Assembly: GCA_944363835.1 (NCBI GenBank)
Contig: CALVVJ010000003.1
Span: 1-44,621 of the forward strand
DNA length: 44,621 nt
Direction: 5' to 3'
Source of the DNA: an uncultured Bacilli bacterium
GTDB taxonomy: Bacteria > Bacillota_I > Bacilli_A > RF39 > UBA660
Part shown: one piece after another, positions 8,863 through 16,484 of the stretch
How positions within the stretch are numbered: the stretch's first letter is position 1
How the letters are laid out: every line of letters starts with the position of its first letter
Notes under the pieces: model-generated
What the model was told of the DNA's origin: nothing
Databases searched by the model: none
Seen by the model: the letters and a program-made list of their open reading frames with translations, nothing else
Program-made: the position numbers and the translations under genes

Positions 8863-9330
8863 TTATTCTATTTCATTCAACATTTTTTCTTTAATTTTAT
8901 CAATATCTGTAAAAAACAAATCAATTCCTCTTTCTTTTAATTCTAATAGACGAATAAACTTCTTATATATTTTTTCTTGTAAAGTTATTGGAACAAGTGC
9001 TGGTTTGCCATTTCTAGTATGAACATGATCTATATATTTTTCTAGTGTTGGAAAAGCATTTTGAATTAATATTGCACTATCTTCATCAAAAACTTTTTCA
9101 ATCAAAATTGAATCACAACGCCCATATTTTCTGATTTTATTATTATATATATTCTTATATTTCTGGATTTTGCTACTTAAAGGAATAAACCACAATATAT
9201 CTCCGTCTTTAATAATAAAATACGTAGGTCTAGTTTTACCTTTTTCATGATTGAGTAATAAACCATTGTCATTCACTTTATCAAAAAACTCGTCTTTTAT
9301 ATGATATAAATATCCAGCCTTTATTTTCAT
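8863..9330 (-). CDS. Type III toxin-antitoxin toxin, ToxN/AbiQ (CptN-like) family endoribonuclease
   Basis: 155 residues, typical of ToxN/AbiQ-family toxins. It starts MKIKAGYLYHIKDEFFDKVN and contains KTRPTYFIIKDGDILWFIPLSSK, with the conserved basic/polar strand ending in IPLSS; NAFPTLEKYIDH and the C-terminal helix LFFTDIDKIKEKML are also family features. The toxin cleaves RNA and is held inactive by a repeated RNA. Here two 49-nt RNA repeats lie just upstream behind a promoter, with an attenuating terminator between them and the gene. AGGAGG precedes the ATG by 8 nt. Known relatives act in plasmid stability or phage abortive infection. Confidence 0.9.
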   Translation of the reverse strand: MKIKAGYLYHIKDEFFDKVNDNGLLLNHEKGKTRPTYFIIKDGDILWFIPLSSKIQKYKNIYNNKIRKYGRCDSILIEKVFDEDSAILIQNAFPTLEKYIDHVHTRNGKPALVPITLQEKIYKKFIRLLELKERGIDLFFTDIDKIKEKMLNEIE

Positions 9331-9370
9331 TATATAACCTCCTCATACAAATATTTTAACATATAATAAA

Positions 9371-9396
9371 AGAAAACCCTATCAAAAGATAGGATT
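9371..9396 (-). terminator. Attenuator between antitoxin RNA and toxin gene
   Basis: 6-bp stem CCTATC / GATAGG with a TTTT loop, followed on the minus strand by GTTTTCTTTT. Type III systems place a leaky terminator here so that most transcripts end after the RNA repeats and few reach the toxin. Confidence 0.8.
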
Positions 9397-9400
9397 CTCT

Positions 9401-9505
9401 AAACATTTTCTATTGGGATTATTTATTACTCGCACCACCCAGAAGCGAGAAACATTACCTATTGGAATTATTTATTACTCGCACCATCCAGAAGCGAGAA
9501 ACATT
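9401..9505 (-). ncRNA. Type III antitoxin RNA: two 49-nt repeats plus a partial third
   Basis: Two tandem 49-nt units (9457-9505 and 9408-9456) differ at only four or so positions. A 7-nt start of a third unit (AATGTTT) follows. Each unit holds a CTCGC / GCGAG hairpin. The pitch matches ToxI/CptI RNAs, in which each repeat is cut by the toxin to give a pseudoknotted inhibitory unit. The array lies directly downstream of the promoter at 9535-9563 and upstream of the attenuator. Confidence 0.85.
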
Positions 9506-9534
9506 TTCATATTGCATTCCTTTAATGCAATACT

Positions 9535-9563
9535 AATATACAACATTTTAATTAAAATGTCAA
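9535..9563 (-). promoter_or_regulatory. Promoter of the type III antitoxin/toxin operon
   Basis: TTGACA (9558-9563), 17-bp spacer, TATATT (9535-9540), reading toward the RNA repeats. A small hairpin, GCATT / AATGC, would lie at the 5' end of the RNA. Confidence 0.85.
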
Positions 9564-9600
9564 TCTGTATATAATTATAGTATATTCATAAATTGAAATA

Positions 9601-12231
9601 TTATTTATTTCTTTTTCTCTTTATTGCAGCTTGTGCCGCAGCAAGTCTAGCAATAGGAACCCTAAACGGTGAACATGATACATAATTAAATCCTAAAGAA
9701 TCACAGAATGCAACACTTGATGGATCTCCACCATGTTCGCCGCAGATTCCAAGGCTTAAATCTTTATTAGTCTTACGTCCTTTTTCACTAGCAATACGCA
9801 TTAATTCTCCAACACCTTCAGTGTCAATTCTAGCAAATGGATCACTTTCAAAAATACCCTTTTCATAATAAGATTCTAAGAACTTACCAGCATCATCTCT
9901 TGAAAAACCATAAGTCATTTGTGTTAAGTCATTTGTACCAAAACTGAAGAAATCAGCAACACTAGCAATCTTATCAGCAAGTAATGCCGCTCTTGGAATT
10001 TCAATCATTGTTCCAACTTCGTATTTTAAATCAACACCAGATTCTTCAATAATTTCATCAGCAACTCTGACAACTATTTCCTTAACATATTCAAGTTCCT
10101 TTACATCTCCAACAAGTGGAATCATTATTTCTGGAGTTACTTTAATACCCTTCTTACCTACATTAATCGCTGCTTCGATTACTGCTCTGGTTTGCATCTC
10201 AGCAATTTCTGGATAAGTTATTGCAAGACGACAACCTCTATGTCCCATCATCGGATTAAATTCTTTAAGCGATTCAATAACGTGTTTCAAATCTTCAACA
10301 CTTTTACCTAAATCTTTAGCGAGTTCTTCAATTTCTTTTTCTTCTTTTGGTAAGAATTCATGTAAAGGTGGATCCAAATATCTTATAACAACACTATATG
10401 GAGCCATTGCTTCAAATAATCCTTCAAAATCACTTCTTTGATAAGGAAGAATCTTTTCAAGAGCTGCCTTTCTTTCTTCAAGACTAGTTGCACAAATCAT
10501 TTTTCTAAAATTAAATATACGATCCTTTTCAAAAAACATGTGTTCTGTTCGACATAATCCGATACCTTCAGCACCAAATACTCTAGCTTGTTTAGCATCT
10601 TTTGGTGTATCAGCATTAGTTCTAACTTTTAAATCTCTTGCTTCATCTGCCCAAGACATAAATGTTTCAAAATCACCACTAATTGATGCTTCTTGCATTT
10701 CTAATTTACCCGCATAAACATTACCTGTAGAGCCATCAATAGAAATATAATCTCCTTCTCTAAATTCTTCTCCATCACCAGTCTTAAGAACTTTTTTATT
10801 TTCATCAATACTAAATGTTCCAACACCAGATACACAGCATATACCCATACCACGAGCAACAACTGCAGCATGACTAGTCATACCACCACGAAGGGTAAGT
10901 ACACCTTTACTAGAATTCATTCCTTCGATATCTTCTGGAGATGTTTCTAAACGAACCAATATGGCATCAATTCCATCATTATGAGCTTTAATTACATCTT
11001 CAGCAGTAAAATATATTTTACCAGTTCCAGCTCCTGGAGAAGCCGCTAAACCTTTGCCAATAACTTTACTATTCTTTAGTGCTGCATCCGTAAACGTTGG
11101 ATGAAGCAATGCATCTAAACTCTTTGGTTCCACCATTAAAACGGCATCTTCTTTAGAAATTCTACCTTCATTTACAAGGTCTACTGCAATCTTAACTGCA
11201 GCACTTGCAGTACGTTTACCATTTCTAGTTTGTAAGATAAATAATTTACCATTTTCAATTGTAAATTCCATATCTTGCATATCATTATAATGATCTTCAA
11301 GCATTTGAGCAATTTTAGCAAATTCATCATAAACTTCTGGCATCTCTTGCTTTAATGTATCAATTTCACTTGGAGTTCTAATACCCGCAACAACGTCTTC
11401 GCCTTGGGCGTTAATCAAATATTCACCAAATAATTTTTTTTCGCCAGTCGCTGGGTTTCTCGTAAATGCTACACCAGTACCAGAAGTGTTACCACTATTA
11501 CCATAAACCATTTCTTGAACATTTACAGCAGTTCCCCAAGAACCAGGAATATCATTTATTCTTCGGTAATAAATTGCTCGTTCATTATTCCAACTTCTAA
11601 ATACAGCTTTAACAGCTTCAATAAGTTGAGTGAATGGGTCTTGTGGAAAATCTTCCCCAGCAAATTCTTTATAAGCAACTTTGAATTTGTCAGTCAAAGC
11701 TACCATATCATTTTCATCTAATTCAATATCATCTTTGACACCTTTTTGTTCTTTTACTTCATCGATAATATTTTCAAACTTACTTTTTGAATATCCTTTT
11801 ACGACATCAGCAAACATTTGAATGAATCTTCTATAAGAATCATACACAAATCTTTTGTTTTCAATCTTCTTAGCAAAAGCCTCAGCAATTTCGTCATTCA
11901 AGCCAAGATTTAAAACTGTGTCCATCATTCCTGGCATACTTGCTCTAGCTCCACTTCGAACACTTACTAAAAGGGGATTTTCTAAATCTCCAAATTTCTT
12001 GCCAGTTACTTCTTCTAGCTTTGCTAGATTTTTCTTAATTTCTTCCACGATAGAATCAGCAAGAACTTTTCCATCATCGTAGTATTTGTTACAAGCTTCT
12101 GTTGTAACTGTAAATCCTCTTGGAACTGGCAAACCAATATTGGTCATTTCTGCAAGGTTTGCTCCCTTACCTCCAAGAAGATTACGCATATCTTTGTTTC
12201 CTTCGTTAAACAAATACACATATTTTTCCAT
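9601..12231 (-). CDS. ppdK: Pyruvate, phosphate dikinase
   Basis: 876 residues from the ATG at 12231, which is preceded by GGAGG at 7 nt; the longer frame adds nine residues unlike the family. N-terminal ATP-binding domain (NLLGGKGANLAEM, VSVRSGARASMPGMMDT), central phosphohistidine domain with the catalytic His in GGMTSHAAVVARGMG, and C-terminal PEP/pyruvate barrel ending in CGEHGGDPSSVAFC and RVPIARLAAAQA. It interconverts PEP, AMP and PPi with pyruvate, ATP and Pi in the cytoplasm. In fermenting bacteria it usually runs in glycolysis toward ATP using PPi. It stands alone, so no operon partner informs its regulation. Confidence 0.97.
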   Translation of the reverse strand: MEKYVYLFNEGNKDMRNLLGGKGANLAEMTNIGLPVPRGFTVTTEACNKYYDDGKVLADSIVEEIKKNLAKLEEVTGKKFGDLENPLLVSVRSGARASMPGMMDTVLNLGLNDEIAEAFAKKIENKRFVYDSYRRFIQMFADVVKGYSKSKFENIIDEVKEQKGVKDDIELDENDMVALTDKFKVAYKEFAGEDFPQDPFTQLIEAVKAVFRSWNNERAIYYRRINDIPGSWGTAVNVQEMVYGNSGNTSGTGVAFTRNPATGEKKLFGEYLINAQGEDVVAGIRTPSEIDTLKQEMPEVYDEFAKIAQMLEDHYNDMQDMEFTIENGKLFILQTRNGKRTASAAVKIAVDLVNEGRISKEDAVLMVEPKSLDALLHPTFTDAALKNSKVIGKGLAASPGAGTGKIYFTAEDVIKAHNDGIDAILVRLETSPEDIEGMNSSKGVLTLRGGMTSHAAVVARGMGICCVSGVGTFSIDENKKVLKTGDGEEFREGDYISIDGSTGNVYAGKLEMQEASISGDFETFMSWADEARDLKVRTNADTPKDAKQARVFGAEGIGLCRTEHMFFEKDRIFNFRKMICATSLEERKAALEKILPYQRSDFEGLFEAMAPYSVVIRYLDPPLHEFLPKEEKEIEELAKDLGKSVEDLKHVIESLKEFNPMMGHRGCRLAITYPEIAEMQTRAVIEAAINVGKKGIKVTPEIMIPLVGDVKELEYVKEIVVRVADEIIEESGVDLKYEVGTMIEIPRAALLADKIASVADFFSFGTNDLTQMTYGFSRDDAGKFLESYYEKGIFESDPFARIDTEGVGELMRIASEKGRKTNKDLSLGICGEHGGDPSSVAFCDSLGFNYVSCSPFRVPIARLAAAQAAIKRKRNK

Positions 12232-12272
12232 AATTATCCTCCATTTTAATTCTATCACACTTTTTCCATAAA

Positions 12273-12297
12273 AAAAAGGAAAGTTTTTTAACTTTCT
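12273..12297 (-). terminator. Terminator after the pilin-like gene
   Basis: AGAAAG / CTTTCC-type stem overlapping the pilin stop codon and followed on the minus strand by a run of eight T. It separates the ruvA-pilin unit from ppdK. Confidence 0.65.
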
Positions 12298-12728
12298 AAA
12301 TTTTCTACATAATTGAGTTTAGCATATACAACTTCACTTACTTCATCCATATAAACAAATACTTCTAAATTATTAGCATAATAATTAGCATCATTTTCAT
12401 CAAGAGACTCATTAATTATTACTTTTCGTCCTTCTTCATCTACTTCATCTGTCCTAAGATAATTTTCATCAATAAGATCTTGAACATGTATAGTAAGACA
12501 ATTAGTTATATTTTCACTCCCAGTATTACAAACTCCTGTAAGCCGGTTTTTGTTGTCTTCGCCATACAATTGAGCAGCACTTTCAATAGCATCAATTTGT
12601 CCTTGCCACAAATTTTCCCTAATTTTTTGTTGAGCTGCTGTAATTCCTGCATAACCAATAGTAGAAATAACAACAATAATAACAATAACTACTAACAATT
12701 CTACTAATGTAAATCCCTTATTTTTCAT
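12288..12728 (-). CDS. Type IV pilin-like (prepilin) protein
   Basis: 146 residues with a class III signal: short basic leader MKNK then GFTLVELLVVIVIIVVIST, with cleavage expected after G and the conserved Glu at position 5 of the mature protein. The hydrophobic N-terminal helix is followed by a small polar globular domain with two cysteines (VCNTG and NCLTI) that may form a disulphide. It would be processed by a prepilin peptidase and assembled into a pilus or competence/secretion pseudopilus. No peptidase, ATPase or platform gene lies nearby, so it is an orphan pilin. It starts 7 nt after ruvA ends and probably shares its transcript. Confidence 0.85.
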   Translation of the reverse strand: MKNKGFTLVELLVVIVIIVVISTIGYAGITAAQQKIRENLWQGQIDAIESAAQLYGEDNKNRLTGVCNTGSENITNCLTIHVQDLIDENYLRTDEVDEEGRKVIINESLDENDANYYANNLEVFVYMDEVSEVVYAKLNYVENLES

Positions 12729-12735
12729 ATTATCC

Positions 12736-13293
12736 CTACTTTAATAATAACTTTAATGCTTCTTTTACTTGTTCTTCTAATGTATTACTCTTATCTACTT
12801 GACCAATTATCTTTCTTATTTCATTAGATTTATATCCTAATGCAGTAAGTGTATCAATTAAGTCTTCTGTTTCATCTGCCTCTAATTCTTCACTTACTTC
12901 AATATTTATCTTACCCTTTAAATCAAGTATTATTTGACGAGCAAGCTTATCTCCAATCTTGGGAAACTTAGTTAAATAAAGTATATTTTCTCTATCTATA
13001 GCATCAACAATACCAGCAATAGAACCTGTTGCAAGTATTGGAAGAGCAAGTTTAGCCCCCAGCCCTTTAACACTAATAAGTTTTAGAAATAATTCATACT
13101 CTTCTTTAGTCTTAAAACCATACAAACTATATTCATCTTCACTTATCTTATTATATGTATATACTTTATATTCATCTCCAACTTTATAACTAAAAGGATT
13201 AGGTACATATATCATATACCCAATCTTTCCGCATTCTACTACTATACTATTACTATTAATCTCACTTACAATACCAATTATATAACTATACAT
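12736..13293 (-). CDS. ruvA: Holliday junction DNA helicase subunit RuvA
   Basis: 185 residues, slightly short for RuvA (about 200). The N-terminal OB-fold starts MYSYIIGIVSEI and contains GYMIYVPNPF. Helix-hairpin-helix motifs follow in LISVKGLGAKLALPIL and LTKFPKIGDKLARQIILDLK. The C-terminal RuvB-binding three-helix domain includes DTLTALGYKSNEIRKII. It binds four-way junctions and loads RuvB for branch migration. Unusually, ruvB does not follow; an orphan pilin gene does. GGGAGG lies before the ATG. Confidence 0.95.
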   Translation of the reverse strand: MYSYIIGIVSEINSNSIVVECGKIGYMIYVPNPFSYKVGDEYKVYTYNKISEDEYSLYGFKTKEEYELFLKLISVKGLGAKLALPILATGSIAGIVDAIDRENILYLTKFPKIGDKLARQIILDLKGKINIEVSEELEADETEDLIDTLTALGYKSNEIRKIIGQVDKSNTLEEQVKEALKLLLK

Positions 13294-13344
13294 AATACCT
13301 CCCTATTTACTTTAAGCAAATTATTTTTGCTTTAATTTTCAGTA

Positions 13345-13369
13345 AAAAGTTGCACTTCACGCAACTTTT
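13345..13369 (-). terminator. Terminator hairpin after surface protein A
   Basis: 9-bp stem AAAAGTTGC / GCAACTTTT; on the minus strand the loop contains GTGAAG and a T-run follows. A closely similar hairpin follows gene B (30292-30313), so the 3' ends of the two loci are homologous. Confidence 0.75.
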
Positions 13370-13467
13370 GCATTATACCATTACATAATGCTTTTATCAC
13401 CAAATTCATCATTACAACTTTTCAATCACTATTTTTCTTTACTTAATATTTCAATAATTTCTTCGCC

Positions 13468-15231
13468 CTATGCTATCCTGTAAGGATCAGTACTTGTTCC
13501 ACTGCCCCCACTTAGTACTACGCTAGACTCTAGATAGAAGGACGGACGGACGCCACTGTTAAAGCCCACGCCATAGTTACCCACACGACCTGCACTATAC
13601 ACACGAAACGCAACAGTCGCACCATCCGAACGACGGGAAATTGTCCATTCATATAATCCCATAAACATCCAGTTATTATTTCTGTTTGTATCACTATCAT
13701 AATCAAATAATGCTGTACTCCAGTTTTCTGGGCTTGCTGCATATCCATAATCTGTAACATACATTAAGCCTATTTCATCTTCGTATGTTGTTGCTTCAGC
13801 TGGACTTGTTATTTCATTTGTATATGCTGTTTTTACTGATACATCTCCTATATTGGCTAATGTATTTCCTCCAACTTGCCATGTTGTACTTGCTATTTTA
13901 CTTTGCCATTCTGCCGTTAGATAATTCCAATAATTTGTATTTAAATTTACTGTATTTAAGTTACTTTCACTCCATTCATTTGCGACTGTAATATTATTCC
14001 AGTAATAGCTATTTATTGTTGTTTTACTTCCACTGTAATAGCTTAAATTTGTATTACTATATGTACTACTACTGTAATCTCCATTTGTTCCTAACAAATC
14101 GCTATTTGCATATTCATACTTTATTAGTTTTACTTGTCCATCAAATACTCCAATAATTCGATATAAATTATCTGCACCACATGAAACCTCACTTGCTCCT
14201 GGACCAAAACATACAAAATTTTTAATATTATCACTTGTTAAGTAGCCATCTGTTACAGCTTGAGTTAATGCTTCTTCTAAAGTATTATGATGTGTTTCTT
14301 CATTATATGCTGTTGTGTAATAATGTTCATAAGTAGAATAGCAAGAATATCCAACAAATTGCTTCTCTCCATTACAATAAAAATTGACTACGCCATCACT
14401 TTCTGTATTGGTTGTGGTATACACTCTCGTTAAGCCTGCTTGATTAGCTGTTTCTGTAACTTTGTAATCTCCACCACTAAATCTATATGAATTATCTCCG
14501 GCTTCCTGATCGGCATTGGTATAACTTCCTACCCCATCGTGATAATATAAGCCATTTTCTCCATCAGTTCCGGTATATACTTCATTTATTATATAATCTG
14601 CTAACGTTGTTGGATCCGCTTCCCTATCATAAGATTTAACAGCAATACCAGCATTAAATGTCTTACCCATTGTTGACGCATCTGTTATCTCACTATCTAT
14701 ATATAAATATAAATCATAAGATACTTCACCTTGTAAAGGAATATCATCATTATACAATTTATAAATTGTTCCAAATGTTCCATTTATACCAACATTTAAT
14801 TGATTTTGATCATCACTTGTAAATTCACTTAATGCATTTGTTGCCTCACTAAGTATTCCCTCTGCTAAAATATCTTTTGATCCATTTCTAGTTATTATAT
14901 AATGAACACTTGAATCTACCAAAGTATTAGTATTAAGAGTTGCTAAATATAAATTAAATCCTACATATGATTCACAAGAACTTGTAACTGTAAATGTATA
15001 TGGTGTTGTTTGTAATGCTCTATTCTTACTTATAGGATTTGTATTATTTAAATTAATTGATGCTCCCGTATCACTCAAAGTAATTTTTGCACAACTTGAT
15101 AAACTTACCTCAGTTACTGAAGAAGATTCAATATTTGCTTGCATAAATGAATAAGTTATTCCTAGTACTATAGTTACTACAATTAATATTGATATTACAC
15201 TTAAAAGTATTATTCTAGTTCTTGGTTTCAA
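13468..15231 (-). CDS. Surface protein A with a hypervariable C-terminal domain (intact copy)
   Basis: 587 residues if started at the TTG at 15231, which is well spaced from AGGTGAT; a GTG three codons earlier lies inside that site. Residues about 6-30 form a signal-anchor like those of TasA/camelysin-type proteins (GITYSFMQA). A beta-rich region follows, then a spacer with GENGLYYHDG, then a C-terminal domain shared with genes B and C. That domain has ADNLYRIIGVFDGQVKLIK, LNTNYWNYLTAEW, EIGLMYVTDYGYAASP, NNWMFMGLYEWTISRRSD, a 23-residue variable stretch, GVRPSFYLESSVVL and a final GSGTSTDPYRIA. The fold may be lectin-like, but I do not claim a named family. It is the only one of the three variable paralogues with an unbroken frame, and the variable codons are GC-rich unlike the rest. 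Confidence 0.8.
   Translation of the reverse strand: MKPRTRIILLSVISILIVVTIVLGITYSFMQANIESSSVTEVSLSSCAKITLSDTGASINLNNTNPISKNRALQTTPYTFTVTSSCESYVGFNLYLATLNTNTLVDSSVHYIITRNGSKDILAEGILSEATNALSEFTSDDQNQLNVGINGTFGTIYKLYNDDIPLQGEVSYDLYLYIDSEITDASTMGKTFNAGIAVKSYDREADPTTLADYIINEVYTGTDGENGLYYHDGVGSYTNADQEAGDNSYRFSGGDYKVTETANQAGLTRVYTTTNTESDGVVNFYCNGEKQFVGYSCYSTYEHYYTTAYNEETHHNTLEEALTQAVTDGYLTSDNIKNFVCFGPGASEVSCGADNLYRIIGVFDGQVKLIKYEYANSDLLGTNGDYSSSTYSNTNLSYYSGSKTTINSYYWNNITVANEWSESNLNTVNLNTNYWNYLTAEWQSKIASTTWQVGGNTLANIGDVSVKTAYTNEITSPAEATTYEDEIGLMYVTDYGYAASPENWSTALFDYDSDTNRNNNWMFMGLYEWTISRRSDGATVAFRVYSAGRVGNYGVGFNSGVRPSFYLESSVVLSGGSGTSTDPYRIA
13555..13623 (-). other. Hypervariable 23-codon cassette of surface protein A (DGR variable-repeat-like)
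   Basis: 69 nt, about 52 % GC, inside an AT-rich gene. Codons 5, 8, 14 and 19 end in G (GCG, GTG, GTG, GTG), as in B and C. Apart from codons 2 (GCG) and 11 (GCA), the others end in C or T. No K, E, Q, M or W is encoded. The length equals that of the B and C cassettes. Confidence 0.6.
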
Positions 15232-15306
15232 TTTTATCACCTATTTCCTATAATAAAATAATATCATTAAATTAATATTTTTTCAATTACTAACATATAA
15301 TTTATT

Positions 15307-15573
15307 ATGAATATAAATGTAAATAAAATATATAGAAATAAAAATAGTTTTAATACCTTCTTTAGTAATAATAATGATTATATAGTAATTAATAATAAAA
15401 ATAATGCTATATTATATATTTATAGAAATTTACCTAAGTATAAATATATTAAAGTAATGGAAGATAATAAAAATACTAGTATTTTAGTATTGCCTGAATA
15501 TTCTAGTGTTGGATTAAAAATTGGGGATGTAATAAATTTAAAACAGATCACTATGACTACCAGTATCAACTAA
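15307..15573 (+). CDS. Small hypothetical protein, possibly a remnant
   Basis: 88 residues, asparagine- and lysine-rich, starting MNINVNKIYRNKN. No family recognised. The central NTSILVLPEYSSVGLKIGDVI looks like a small beta-rich fold. No convincing ribosome binding site is visible and its 3' end overlaps the yafQ-like pseudogene on the other strand. About 50 nt of it (15463-15512) recur in degenerate form at 17972-18021 on the far side of the TA island. It may be real, or the decayed part of an older module. Confidence 0.4.
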   Translation: MNINVNKIYRNKNSFNTFFSNNNDYIVINNKNNAILYIYRNLPKYKYIKVMEDNKNTSILVLPEYSSVGLKIGDVINLKQITMTTSIN

Positions 15574-15820
15574 CAACAACATTAATTGATTGTCATTATA
15601 TTGATAAACTAGTAACCAATCCGGTTCGATATGACATTCACCACAATTTTTATAATAATTATCATCTCTCAAAATATGATTACGATATTTAGGTTCTAAT
15701 TCTTCTTTATTTGCTAATCTCTCTATAACAAACATCAATTTGTTGATGTCCTTACCCCGCTTAATATTTTTTTAGTTTTTTCTTAAAAATGCTAGAATAT
15801 CTCACGATATATTTAGTCAT
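15538..15820 (-). pseudogene. YafQ/RelE-type toxin gene with a frameshift
   Basis: The start ATG at 15820 overlaps the relB stop (ATGACTAA) and opens MTKYIVRYSSIFKKKLKK. After the A-run near 15765-15778 the frame is lost, and the homologous continuation KRGKDINKLMFVIERLANKE is found in another frame. It then runs through GECHIEPDWLLVYQY and TGSHSDLF, the YafQ-like end with the catalytic His-containing C-terminus. A single indel in the A-run would restore a protein of about 93 residues. As sequenced the toxin is inactive unless slippage repairs it. A sequencing error in the homopolymer is possible. Confidence 0.75.
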
Positions 15821-16100
15821 CTGACAATAAAGTCTCTTTAAGTTCATCCATGTCTCTAAATCCTGGATATTTATCAGGATTATTTACTATCTTTTCTGCT
15901 TCTTTTAAGGCCTTACGTAATTCTTTGCTAGGTTTTGGATTAACAACTTCAAAAGGTAGACCGTCTCTTTTAACAACTTGTTTTAAAAACAAATTAATTG
16001 CTGCACTCATACTCAAGCCTAAATCATTTAAAATAGCAGTAGCTTCTTTTTTAGTAGCACTATCAACTTGAACATTTATTGCACTAGTTAAATTAGTCAA
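15813..16100 (-). CDS. relB: RelB/DinJ family antitoxin
   Basis: 95 residues from a TTG at 16100 that sits 6 nt after GGAGGTGAT; upstream codons in the same frame are the ribosome binding site itself. It has the family's ribbon-helix-helix N-terminus (INVQVDSATKKEATAILNDLGLSMSAAINLFLKQVV), the PFEV strand and an acidic C-terminal tail that would wrap the toxin. It should bind its own promoter (16131-16159) and neutralise the overlapping YafQ-like toxin, which is frameshifted here. Confidence 0.9.
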   Translation of the reverse strand: MTNLTSAINVQVDSATKKEATAILNDLGLSMSAAINLFLKQVVKRDGLPFEVVNPKPSKELRKALKEAEKIVNNPDKYPGFRDMDELKETLLSDD

Positions 16101-16130
16101 GATTATCACCTCCATTTTTCTTATATTCAC

Positions 16131-16159
16131 ATATTATCACATTAAAATATATATGTCAA
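16131..16159 (-). promoter_or_regulatory. Promoter of the relB-yafQ operon
   Basis: TTGACA (16154-16159), 17-bp spacer, TAATAT (16131-16136) on the minus strand. The spacer and -10 region are extremely AT-rich, and a ribbon-helix-helix repressor site may overlap them. Confidence 0.75.
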
Positions 16160-16275
16160 CAAAAATCTACAAAATTACTACAATATTACTACATACTGTT
16201 ATATGCGAAAAATACAAATTTAGACAAAAAATATTTTTTGAAAATATGGAAATGCGTAAGTTATTAAGAGAACTA

Positions 16276-16420
16276 AAAAGCAAACGTTTCTAGCATTTAA
16301 AAAGCAACCTTGCGGTTGTTTTTTAAAGCGGCGCGTGGCGCCTACGCGGGTAGAACCGTTTGCTCATCTAAGAATTAATCTTAGGCCACATGGCTCCAAG
16401 TAGATATAATCTACTTAATA
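16276..16420. ncRNA. Candidate structured RNA of unknown family (multi-branch fold)
   Basis: A 14-bp closing stem with one mismatch joins about 16278-16292 to 16351-16365 (AGCAAACG... with ...CGTTTGCT). Inside are two hairpins: TTTAAAAAGCAACC with GGTTGTTTTTTAAA (14 bp, loop TTGC), and a very GC-rich GCG-GCGC-GTG-GCGC-C..CGC element. Two more hairpins follow: CTAAGA / TCTTAG and AAGTAGAT / ATCTACTT. The GC-rich core is striking in this AT-rich gap of almost 400 bp between relB and abiEii, which holds no gene I recognise. I cannot match it to a named RNA family, and either strand could be transcribed. A mobile-element end is an alternative. Confidence 0.5.
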
Positions 16421-16484
16421 TATTATATCCACTAACAATTAAATTATAACAAATAGTTTTCTATTTGTAAATATTTTTGCTAAA

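Noticed and set aside
9408..9505. Two tandem 49-nt repeats read as a minimal CRISPR array
   Set aside because: The units are contiguous without unique spacers, lie between a promoter and an attenuator upstream of a ToxN-like gene, and no cas gene is present. A type III antitoxin explains them.
13530..13760. Alternative frame of 76 codons across the variable end of gene A
   Set aside because: It lies within the coding region of surface protein A in another frame, has no ribosome binding site and resembles nothing; it is a by-product of the GC-rich cassette.
15307..15573. Antitoxin partner of the yafQ-like toxin
   Set aside because: It is on the opposite strand and unlike known antitoxins; relB overlaps the toxin start and is the obvious partner.
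16276..16420. Hammerhead ribozyme, tmRNA, SRP RNA or group II intron domain V in the structured element
   Set aside because: The required core sequences for these families are not present on either strand.
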